Source: JACKHO01 sp041398745 (GTDB taxonomy: Bacteria; Planctomycetota; Planctomycetia; Planctomycetales; Planctomycetaceae). From it: 64,000 nt of DNA. Numbering within the stretch: the first letter of the stretch is position 1; each line of letters starts with the position of its first letter. Under the pieces are notes generated by a model. The model was not told the DNA's origin. It saw only the letters and a list, made by a program, of their open reading frames with translations, and made no database searches. The position numbers were made by a program, and so were the translations under genes. Location: the NCBI GenBank assembly GCA_041398745.1, contig JAWKUB010000004.1, positions 434,001 to 498,000 of the forward strand, read 5' to 3'. Positions 43,978 through 51,732 of this stretch are shown in pieces.

Positions 43978-44010
43978 GAATTCGCACTGCTCTGTGAGCA
44001 GTGCGAGTTC
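43978..44010. other. Long perfect-looking hairpin in the gene leader
   Basis: GAATTCGCACTGCT and AGCAGTGCGAGTTC pair over 14 positions with one G-T wobble, around CTGTG. No T-tract follows in either direction. It lies about 45 bases upstream of the minus-strand gene starting at 43934. Confidence 0.6.
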
Positions 44011-44250
44011 AAGTTGAGCCCTGATTATCGGCGAAATCGCCCCTATTTGCACGAGTGATTCGTCTCGTTTTACAGGGCCAGCACCGCTGTGGTGCTCCAA
44101 TCATTCTGCATTCAGCGTACGTGGCGTTAATGACAGCCCCTCATCTGTCATCCCACCCACTCACAACACGCAGAATCGCATCATTGTGTCACGAAGGGCC
44201 GCGTCTCGGTTCGGGTGCATGCGATGAATGGTGGCAGGCTATCGGGAACC

Positions 44251-44454
44251 TTCACCCTCCCGTCGGCGAAGCTGAAAACGGGAGGGTCGAATCGAGTTTA
44301 CGAGATTCGGGGAGGGCAATTCGCGTGTCACCGTAGGTCCTTGGCTTACAGGCAGTTCCGTGTCCACTTTGCATTCGCCCCTCCCCTCGCACATCTGTTA
44401 CCCATGTCCCCGGTCTAAACATCCGCTCGACCCTCCCCGGCGGGGAGGGTGAAT
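44251..44454. repeat. Inverted pair of REP-like units in a long spacer
   Basis: The left unit begins TTCACCCTCCCGTCGGCG and contains GGGAGGGTCGA. The right unit is its inverted counterpart, GACCCTCCCC..GGGGAGGGTGAA. The 766-base spacer 43935-44700 shows no convincing gene apart from these repeats and the hairpin at 43978. Confidence 0.55.
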
Positions 44455-44700
44455 TCCTTTTCCTCAAGCGATTGCCGAGAGCTGTCCAAGTGACTGAGCG
44501 AGAAGCACCGCCACCATCTATCGGATGCACCCTCTCGGTTCCCAATCCACGATTTCAGTCGACGTTTCCGATGCATCTGACTACCATGATGTGTGTTGCG
44601 AATGCACACCCGCCTGTTTGATCGCCCTGGTCGAACATCTGTTTGTCTGCTGGTCTCCCAAGGCCAGTGGCATCCCCGATTTTGTGAGAGCCCTCCTGCC

Positions 44701-46827
44701 ATGCTGCGAGTCTCGTCGATTTTTGCTTTGCTCGGCTGCCTTGCCATTTGCCCGACGGCGTCGGCAGATGAGGCGACCGATTTCTTTGAAAGCAAAATCC
44801 GGCCTGTGCTCATTGAGCGTTGTTACAAATGTCACTCGCAGGAAGGGAATGCGTACAAGGGGGGGCTGACGGTCGATTCGCGTGAGGCTATTCGTCGTGG
44901 CGGCGAGTCGGGAGCGGCGGTGGTGCCGGAGAAACTCGAGGAGAGTTTGCTGCTGGACGCCATTCGTTACGAGTCATACGAAATGCCGCCCGATGGAAAA
45001 CTGCCGGACGAAGTCATTCACGATTTCGAAACCTGGATTCGCATGGGCGCCCCCGACCCTCGTGACGAGAAGGCCGATCCAACGCAGCAGCGGACCAAAG
45101 CGGAAATTGACTGGGAGGTCGCCCGACAGCACTGGGCGTTTCAACCACCGCAGCCGGCGGAGTTGCCCGAGGTTCCAAATGCAGAACGTTGCCAAACTCG
45201 CATCGACTACTTCGTACGGAGCCAATTGCAGGAAAATGGAATCGCGCCGAACAATCCCGCAGATGACAGAACTATTCTGCGTCGCCTGTATTTCGATTTG
45301 GTCGGACTCCCGCCGACGGCCCAGCAGGCCGCAGCGTTCTATGCTGCGGCAAAAGAGAATCGAACCGAGGCCATTACTCAACTGGTCGACGAGTTACTGG
45401 CGTCACCACATTATGGCGAGAAATGGACGGCCCTGTGGCTCGATGTGATGCGGTACGCGGAAGATCAGGCCCATATTGTCGGCAACAACAAGGAACTCTT
45501 CTTTCCGAATGCGTACCTCTACCGCGACTGGGTGATTCAGTCGTTCAACAACGACTTACCATACGACGAGTTCATCAGACTGCAACTCGCGGCGGATTCT
45601 TTAACGCCGGAAGATACGAACGACGACGTCGCGCTGGGATTCATTGGGCTCGGTCCGAAGTATTACCGCCGCAATGCCCCGGAAGTAATGGCCGACGAAT
45701 ACGAAGACCGCGTTGATGTCGTCTGCCGCGGCCTGTTGGGACTCACCGTCGCCTGTGCACGTTGCCATGACCATAAGTTTGACCCCATTCCGACTGAGGA
45801 CTACTACGCACTCGCTGGCGTGTTCGCGAGCACGGAAATGGTTAACCTGCCGCTGAACGACGAGGTTGAAGTCGCCAAAGGGCAGGCGAAGAATCCTGAA
45901 GAGTCGCGACACGTCATTCGGGACCGCTCGCCCACAGACCTCAACGTCATGATTCGCGGCGACGTCAACACGAAGGGGGAACTCGTTCCACGTCGCTTTC
46001 TACGGGCACTGACCGAACATGATCCTCAGCCGTTCTCACACGGCAGCGGTCGTGCCGATTTGGCCGAATGCATCACCACACCCACAAATCCTCTGACGAC
46101 TCGCGTTATTGTGAACCGCGTGTGGGGGGAATACTTCGGCACACCACTGGTCCGCACGACCAGTAACTTCGGAGCCTTGGGAGAGCGTCCGACGCATCCT
46201 GAATTGCTCGACGATCTGGCGTTCCACTTCATGGAAAACGGCTGGTCCCTGAAATGGCTGCATCGAGAAATTGTGTTGTCGGCCACATATCAGCAGTCGA
46301 GTGACATCATTGCTGAGAAAGCAAAAGTTGATGAAGCGAACCGACTGCTGTGGCGGATGAATCGCCGCCGCCTCAAAGTCGAACAGTGGCGTGATGCGCT
46401 GCTCAGCGTGACTGGTCAGCTCGATGCCGCAGTCGGTGGCAAGTCGATTAATCCCGAGAATGTGGAAGAGCATCGCCGCACGGTGTATGCCGAGCGGAGC
46501 CGATTCCAACTCAATCCTTTGTTGGCCCGGTTCGATTTCCCCGATCCCAATGCCCATGCCGCCGGACGCGTGCAAACGACAACGCCGCTCCAGAAACTGC
46601 TCGTCATGAACAGTCCGTTTATGAATGCCCAGGCGAAGCAGTTGGAGACCCGGTTCGCCGAACTCGAAGACAACACGGCCCGCGTCGACGCACTGTACCA
46701 AAGCCTGTTCGCCCGCATGCCGAGCGAGCAGGAACGTCAGTTGGCACTGGCCTACCTGGAAAACGGAAACTGGCACGACTACGGACACGTTCTGCTGGCC
46801 TCCAACGAATTTGTCATCCTGGATTAA
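44701..46827 (+). CDS. PSCyt1/DUF1549/DUF1553 cytochrome-type secreted protein
   Basis: ATG at 44701 starts a signal peptide (SIFALLGCLAICPTASA). At residues 41-45 CYKCH is a haem-c-like motif of the PSCyt1 domain; DUF1549 follows (LRRLYFDLVGLPPTAQQ, ALWLDVMRYAED), a second CARCHDHKF, then DUF1553 (TTRVIVNRVWGEYFGTPLV, ERPTHPELLDDLA). This is the standard planctomycete architecture, 708 residues. These proteins are exported and thought to act in redox or polysaccharide processes; no reaction is established. Five bases after its stop starts the DUF1501 gene, the usual partner. Confidence 0.9.
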   Translation: MLRVSSIFALLGCLAICPTASADEATDFFESKIRPVLIERCYKCHSQEGNAYKGGLTVDSREAIRRGGESGAAVVPEKLEESLLLDAIRYESYEMPPDGKLPDEVIHDFETWIRMGAPDPRDEKADPTQQRTKAEIDWEVARQHWAFQPPQPAELPEVPNAERCQTRIDYFVRSQLQENGIAPNNPADDRTILRRLYFDLVGLPPTAQQAAAFYAAAKENRTEAITQLVDELLASPHYGEKWTALWLDVMRYAEDQAHIVGNNKELFFPNAYLYRDWVIQSFNNDLPYDEFIRLQLAADSLTPEDTNDDVALGFIGLGPKYYRRNAPEVMADEYEDRVDVVCRGLLGLTVACARCHDHKFDPIPTEDYYALAGVFASTEMVNLPLNDEVEVAKGQAKNPEESRHVIRDRSPTDLNVMIRGDVNTKGELVPRRFLRALTEHDPQPFSHGSGRADLAECITTPTNPLTTRVIVNRVWGEYFGTPLVRTTSNFGALGERPTHPELLDDLAFHFMENGWSLKWLHREIVLSATYQQSSDIIAEKAKVDEANRLLWRMNRRRLKVEQWRDALLSVTGQLDAAVGGKSINPENVEEHRRTVYAERSRFQLNPLLARFDFPDPNAHAAGRVQTTTPLQKLLVMNSPFMNAQAKQLETRFAELEDNTARVDALYQSLFARMPSEQERQLALAYLENGNWHDYGHVLLASNEFVILD

Positions 46828-46831
46828 GAGC

Positions 46832-48205
46832 ATGATTTCACGACGACGCATGTTGCAGGCCGCTGGTGGCGGCTTTGGAATGCTGGGACTCGCCGGAGCG
46901 CTCGACGCTGCAGGTGTCATTGCGAATCCCCATGTCGTGGCGAAGGCGAAACGGGTCATTTTCCTGTTTATGAACGGTGCCCCGTCGCACGTCGATACGT
47001 TCGATCCCAAACCTGCACTGGCCAAACACGAAGGGCAGCAGCCCTCAGGCAAGCTGTACAAGAAGTCGAGCGGAAGTGGCTTCATGCCCTCGCCGTTCGA
47101 GTTCAAAGCCCACGGCCAGAACGGCGTGGTGATGAGCGAACTTTTCCCGAACCTCGCTCAATGTGCCGACGACCTCACCGTCATTCGCTCCATGCACACC
47201 AACGTCCCCAACCATGAGCCCGGCCTGCTCATGATGCATTGCGGCAACCTGCAGCCCATTCGCCCGTGCCTCGGCTCGTGGGCGTCATACGGACTCGGGA
47301 GCGAAAACGCCAACTTGCCCGCGTTTGTCGCACTCAGCGGCGGAACACCCGTTGTCGGGCCGCAGCTCTGGTCGAATTCGTTTCTGCCGGGAGAGCATCA
47401 GGGGGTGGCGGTCGACACAAATGACATGGATGTCGAAAAGCTCATCGCAAACATTCGGCATCCTTCACTTAGTCGCCCGCAGCAGCGGCAGCAACTCGAT
47501 TTGCTGCTGCAACTGAATCAGCTCCATGCCAGTCAGCGGCAGCAGGAAGGCATTCTCAACGAACAAATTGAAGCAATGGAACTCGCCTTCAAAATGCAGA
47601 GCGCAGCCAGCGAAGCGTTCGACGTACAACTGGAGAATGAACAAACCCGCCAGATGTACGGCGAGACCGTATTCGGGCAAAGTTGTCTGCTCGCCCGGCG
47701 ACTGGTGGAACGCGGTGTCCGCATGGTGCAGGTGTATTACGTCACCAAGGGATCGAAGCAGCCGTGGGATACGCATTCCAACAACAACGAGGGACACAGG
47801 AAGTTGTGTGCCGACAGCGACCGGGCCACAGCAGCGCTGCTGACCGACTTAAAGCAGCGCGGCCTGCTCGATGATACCCTCGTCGTCTGGACCGGTGAAT
47901 TCGGACGCACGCCGTACTCACAACTCGACAAGAAGAAAGACATTTCCAAAGCGGGACGCGACCACCATCATACCGCGTTTACCACGCTCCTCGCCGGCGG
48001 GGGAGTGAAGGGGGGCTTCACCTACGGAGCGACCGATGAAGTCGGCATGCACGCCGTCGAAAACCGTGTCCACGTTCACGACCTGCACGCCACCATTCTG
48101 CATTTGCTCGGCATCGACCACACCCAGCTCACCTACCGCTACTCCGGCCGCGACTTCCGCCTGACCGACATTCATGGAAATGTCGTGCATGATGTCATTG
48201 CGTAG
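46832..48205 (+). CDS. DUF1501 protein (sulfatase-like fold), twin-arginine type export
   Basis: ATG at 46832 gives 457 residues. The N-terminus MISRRRMLQAAGGGFGMLGL has a twin-arginine signal. The DUF1501 body shows FLFMNGAPSHVDTFDPKP, ARRLVERGVRMVQVYY, DDTLVVWTGEFGRTPY, GRDHHHTAF and the C-terminal HATILHLLGIDHTQLTYRY, resembling the alkaline phosphatase/sulfatase superfamily, though its substrate is unknown. It is the conserved neighbour of PSCyt1/DUF1553 genes, and the five-base spacing suggests one operon. Confidence 0.92.
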   Translation: MISRRRMLQAAGGGFGMLGLAGALDAAGVIANPHVVAKAKRVIFLFMNGAPSHVDTFDPKPALAKHEGQQPSGKLYKKSSGSGFMPSPFEFKAHGQNGVVMSELFPNLAQCADDLTVIRSMHTNVPNHEPGLLMMHCGNLQPIRPCLGSWASYGLGSENANLPAFVALSGGTPVVGPQLWSNSFLPGEHQGVAVDTNDMDVEKLIANIRHPSLSRPQQRQQLDLLLQLNQLHASQRQQEGILNEQIEAMELAFKMQSAASEAFDVQLENEQTRQMYGETVFGQSCLLARRLVERGVRMVQVYYVTKGSKQPWDTHSNNNEGHRKLCADSDRATAALLTDLKQRGLLDDTLVVWTGEFGRTPYSQLDKKKDISKAGRDHHHTAFTTLLAGGGVKGGFTYGATDEVGMHAVENRVHVHDLHATILHLLGIDHTQLTYRYSGRDFRLTDIHGNVVHDVIA

Positions 48206-48222
48206 AGACCGTTCCAAAACCT

Positions 48223-48250
48223 GGTGGCACAGACATTCCTGTCTGTGTTG
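48223..48250. repeat. Family A hairpin repeat after the DUF1501 gene
   Basis: GGTGG followed by CACAGACATTCCTGTCTGTG and TTG, 18 bases past the stop at 48205. It is identical in core to the copies at 4603 and 23656. Confidence 0.8.
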
Positions 48251-48450
48251 TCCCAGAAAGTCCTTGACCGTCTGGAAGGTTTTTCAAACAACCTCTAGCC
48301 AAATTGCGGACGTCCATTCATCAATGTGACGCACTCTATCGCCAGAAGAAGGCTCGCCCTTCAGTATCACCCAACTGGAGATACAATACGCATCCACGAC
48401 GTGTCTCCACAGAACACCGGCACGACCGGTCAAGTTGTTCGAGATATCAT

Positions 48451-49038
48451 ATGAACGTGCTGAAGCCCTGGAATTGTGTGTTTCTCGTGGGGTTCATCGT
48501 CTTTGCCTTCGTGCGTGCTGCCTACGCCCGAACGGGGAAGGGGGACAAAAAGGCCGTCAGTATGTTCGACGGACGGGAACGGTTGCTGCTGGCCGTCATG
48601 TTTCCGCCCACCATGCTCATTCCGCTGTTGTACCTGTTTTCGCACTCTCTGGACTTCGCCGACTATCAGCTGCCGGTGTACCTTCAGTGGTTTGGAGCCG
48701 TTGCCATGGCAGTGGCGCTCTGGCTGTTCTGGCGATCCCATGCCGACCTTGGCCGAAACTGGTCGGTTAGTGTGGAATTGCGCGAGGGGCATGAACTGGT
48801 GACCCACGGCGTATACCAGCACATTCGCCATCCTATGTACGCCGCCATTTGGCTATGGGCGATTGCCCAGGGACTGCTGTTGCCCAACTGGCTTGCGGGC
48901 TGGTCCGTCGTTCCAGCCTTCGCCGTCATGTACTTTCTCCGTGTGGGCCGCGAAGAAGAAATGATGTGCAACGCCTTTGGCGACACCTACCGCGACTACA
49001 TGCGGCAAACTGGCCGGATTCTTCCAAGAATGCGATGA
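48451..49038 (+). CDS. ICMT/PEMT-like membrane methyltransferase
   Basis: The 195-residue product has about five helices and the family core LVTHGVYQHIRHPMYAAIW with C-terminal REEEMMCNAFGDTYRDYMRQ. It is the second member of this class in the window, with little likeness to the one at 40749 outside the core. The isoprenylcysteine methyltransferase-like reaction is inferred from the motif; the substrate is unknown. ATG at 48451 is chosen because upstream frame sequence lacks helices. Confidence 0.8.
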   Translation: MNVLKPWNCVFLVGFIVFAFVRAAYARTGKGDKKAVSMFDGRERLLLAVMFPPTMLIPLLYLFSHSLDFADYQLPVYLQWFGAVAMAVALWLFWRSHADLGRNWSVSVELREGHELVTHGVYQHIRHPMYAAIWLWAIAQGLLLPNWLAGWSVVPAFAVMYFLRVGREEEMMCNAFGDTYRDYMRQTGRILPRMR

Positions 49039-49100
49039 CGTGTCGACTGTCGGTACGTCTCGACAGCGGCGAGCGTTCTTCTCAAAACGTGCACGCTCAT

Positions 49101-49136
49101 TCATGCTCACCCTGCTACGCGATGTGAGCATGCCAC
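49101..49136. repeat. Family D hairpin repeat, copy 2
   Basis: TCATGCTCACCCTGCTACGC then GATGTGAGCATGCCAC. GCTCAC and GTGAGC pair; the first copy has GGCCAC/GTGGGC in the same place, so both arms changed. Confidence 0.6.
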
Positions 49137-49189
49137 ATAAAAAACGGAGGGATGTCAGCAATGCCACCCACCAGTCCGACCACCTCGCG

Positions 49190-50242
49190 TCAATCAGGAG
49201 AACTCGATGACGTCCGCACGTTCTGAGTTTGAAGGATTGGAAGGCTCTCAAGCCAGACAGTCGATTCACTCGTCCTGGCGTACACGTTCCCCAGGCATTC
49301 GCCTGGACGCGCCAAATCCGACAATTCACTGTCGGTCCTCGCAAGTTGCTTGAAATCAAGGTTGGCAAGATCACCAAGCATTCCGCTGGCGCGGCAGATC
49401 TCTAGCAGGTTTTTTTCACGTACGTTTCCGCATCGGAATTCGTCATGCGTCAGTACATGACAGGGGAAGACATCTCCGTTGGGGAGGATGTTCAGCATTG
49501 TGCCAACACCACAATGACACTTCTGATCCTGCTCAGTTACCTGTTCAGGTACTGCCCGATGAGGATAGCAACGATGCCATGCCCGCTTTAGTGCTTGTCG
49601 AATGCTTTCTGGATTGGCGCGCCATTCCCACTGGTTCTCTCCGCGACCAATCGGTCGGAAATTATTAAAGCTGAGACGCGTGAAGTTGTTCCGGAACAGA
49701 TAGCAAATCAGTTCTTCAAGACCGTTCACATTGTGCGCGGTAATTGTCATGAGGACTTTGGGTTCAAATCCTACCTCTAACAGATAGTTGAGGGCGCGCA
49801 TTGCTGCATCGAAATTCCCCGAACCACGTAACGCGTCGTTGGTTGGTCCTATTCCGTCGAGGCTGACACGAACTTCGTCAGCAAGACCAACCAGTCGCGT
49901 TGCCACTTCAGGCGTGACAAGATGCCCGTTGGTATTCACGCAACGCTTGATTCGATGCATTGCGTCCGCGAGTTTCAGGCCTTCCAACAACTCAAAGAGG
50001 TCGCCACGAACTAGCGGCTCTCCGCCTGTGAATACCACCTTGTCTGGATTGAGTGCGACAAGTTGTGGCCAGAGTGCTGCAAACTGCTCCGTTGTCATTT
50101 CGTCGGCCATTGGCCGACGGGCCGAGAAGTAGCAATAAGCACAGTTGAGGTTGCATGCCTTCGTCACATGCAGGAAGACATTCCGCAACGAAACGCAGGC
50201 AACGTCGTCGATTTCAAGCCAGGGCGTCTCGTGAACAGTCAA
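49190..50242 (-). CDS. Radical SAM protein with partial SPASM-type C-terminal cluster motif
   Basis: CNLNCAYC (C30, C34, C37) binds the SAM-cleaving 4Fe-4S cluster; FTGGEPLVRG and VRVSLDGIG are further core motifs. The C-terminal part has KCHCGVGTMLNILPNGDVFPCH..FRCGNV (Cys 242, 244, 261, 271) and a late C316, partly matching a SPASM/twitch auxiliary cluster. Such enzymes modify peptides or proteins, often RiPP precursors; the substrate is unknown and no precursor gene was found. TTG at 50242 is a good start because GGAGAG lies six bases upstream. The HEAT-repeat gene lies 37 bases upstream on the same strand. Confidence 0.85.
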   Translation of the reverse strand: MTVHETPWLEIDDVACVSLRNVFLHVTKACNLNCAYCYFSARRPMADEMTTEQFAALWPQLVALNPDKVVFTGGEPLVRGDLFELLEGLKLADAMHRIKRCVNTNGHLVTPEVATRLVGLADEVRVSLDGIGPTNDALRGSGNFDAAMRALNYLLEVGFEPKVLMTITAHNVNGLEELICYLFRNNFTRLSFNNFRPIGRGENQWEWRANPESIRQALKRAWHRCYPHRAVPEQVTEQDQKCHCGVGTMLNILPNGDVFPCHVLTHDEFRCGNVREKNLLEICRASGMLGDLANLDFKQLARTDSELSDLARPGECLGNVYARTSESTVWLESLPILQTQNVRTSSSSPD

Positions 50243-50279
50243 TTCTGCTCTCCTTCAGTTCAGGAACTCTTCTGAGTCG

Positions 50280-51671
50280 TTATGTCATGGGAATGTCGAT
50301 TTGTGCCTTGCACTTTGGACAATTCGTGCGCCGTCCGGCGTGTTTCGGGGCAATTCGAAACTTCTGCTGGCACCCCGAACAAGTCGCCAGGATTGGCTGT
50401 AAAGTCCGACTCGCTGGAGCGGCCTTCTCCGGACGTGCCTGCGAAGACTTGCGGCGTGCCAGTTCCTGCCGCGCAAGTTGTCGCAGGCCGGACAAGTCAT
50501 CGGTGAAATTCTCACGCTTTGTCTCCTCCTTTATGCCACAGTCGTCCTTAATGTACGTTCGCAATGAATTGATGTCTTGCAGGACGACGATACTGCCGAG
50601 TTGTTCATCTGGCACGGTCTCTGGTTTACTTTGCAACATTACAACTAGCGCATCATGAAAGGGTTTGCCCGGCATGTATGGGTGGATTGTCCCTCCACTT
50701 GTGTAGACTTCTTCGGCTCCTTGACACTTCTGTAGTGCCGACACAAGCGGTTCGACCGAACGGACGTCGTTAATCTTCGCCAATGCCGCCGCTGCCTGCT
50801 CCTGTACCATTGATTTCTCATCCTCCAAGAGATCAATAAGAGGCTCGACGGCGGCTGTGTCCCCAAGATTCCCCAACGCAGTCGCAGTTGAACAGCGTAA
50901 TCCGTAGTCCGAATCTGTGAGGAATTTCATCAGCGGGGCAACGGCGCGAGGGTCGTTCAGTTTTCCCAACGCAACAATGGTTTCGTGCGTGGCGCTGTCT
51001 TTAGGGCGACTGAGACATTCAATAAGTGGCTCAACTGCGCGTGTATCTCCCAGCACGCCTAGTGCTTCAGCAATCCCTCGCCGGGATTCGGAATGACTAA
51101 GTCGTTCAAGGAGCGGCTGCAAAGCCCGAGAGTCTCCCAATTGCCCGAGAGATATGGCTGTCCTAGCCAGCACCCTGCCGTCGGAATCTTGGAGAAGCTC
51201 AATGAGCGGATCAACGGCTTCCGGGTTGTGGAGTTCCCCCAGCAGCATTGCGGCAGCTCCACGCACCGAGTGATGCGAGTCCTTGAGAAGTGTAATAAGT
51301 GCTTCGACCGCCGGTGCTTCGAGCTGCTTAATAGCATCATCCAAAGCCCTGCCAACCACGGAATTCCTCTCCTTGTCCAAGTAGGAGAGGTCATCAAAAC
51401 AGATTCTCCACTTAATCAGTGGTGTTACGGCACGGTGATCCCCGAGTTCTCCCAGTGCCTTGATGACCGGAAGGTGGAGTGCCAGTTTCTGAATGACGGC
51501 AATGCTGGGTGCTGTCGCTGGGCAGTCCCCAAGTCCAGTCATTCCGATGAGGGGTTCAAATGCTCGAGGATCGCCCAGCTCACCCAACGCTTGGATCGCA
51601 TCCCACCTTTCGCCAGGCTTCGAGCTGGAAAGCATCGAAATATACCATCGAACTTTGAGCCATTTGAACAT
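50280..51671 (-). CDS. HEAT-repeat protein with C-terminal zinc ribbon
   Basis: The 463-residue cytosolic protein carries about nine HEAT/PBS-lyase-like units of about 31 residues (RWDAIQALGELGDPRAFEPL, AAAMLLGELHNPEAVDPLIE, AISLGQLGDSRALQPLLERL). A Lys/Arg-rich stretch and a zinc-ribbon ending follow (CSGCQQKFRIAPKHAGRRTN then CPKC). HEAT solenoids bind protein partners; the ribbon probably binds metal. It precedes the radical SAM gene and may be its partner or its substrate-recruiting subunit. It follows the DUF1549 gene by 61 bases on the same strand. Confidence 0.8.
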   Translation of the reverse strand: MFKWLKVRWYISMLSSSKPGERWDAIQALGELGDPRAFEPLIGMTGLGDCPATAPSIAVIQKLALHLPVIKALGELGDHRAVTPLIKWRICFDDLSYLDKERNSVVGRALDDAIKQLEAPAVEALITLLKDSHHSVRGAAAMLLGELHNPEAVDPLIELLQDSDGRVLARTAISLGQLGDSRALQPLLERLSHSESRRGIAEALGVLGDTRAVEPLIECLSRPKDSATHETIVALGKLNDPRAVAPLMKFLTDSDYGLRCSTATALGNLGDTAAVEPLIDLLEDEKSMVQEQAAAALAKINDVRSVEPLVSALQKCQGAEEVYTSGGTIHPYMPGKPFHDALVVMLQSKPETVPDEQLGSIVVLQDINSLRTYIKDDCGIKEETKRENFTDDLSGLRQLARQELARRKSSQARPEKAAPASRTLQPILATCSGCQQKFRIAPKHAGRRTNCPKCKAQIDIPMT

Positions 51672-51732
51672 TCAAATGCTTTCTCTCGTTCAGATCTCCT
51701 GGTCGAACCTCAGAAAAACGGCCAATATAATT

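Noticed and set aside
42840..43979. Plus-strand open frame of 379 codons
   Set aside because: Opposite to the secreted-protein gene 42942-43934, which has a signal peptide and ribosome site. This frame begins in a repeat and has no domain.
46625..46831. N-terminal extension of the DUF1501 gene
   Set aside because: It would overlap the end of the PSCyt1/DUF1553 gene; the ATG at 46832 gives a proper twin-arginine signal.
46036..47106. Minus-strand open frame of 356 codons
   Set aside because: Antisense to the DUF1553 and DUF1501 genes, both well-supported families.
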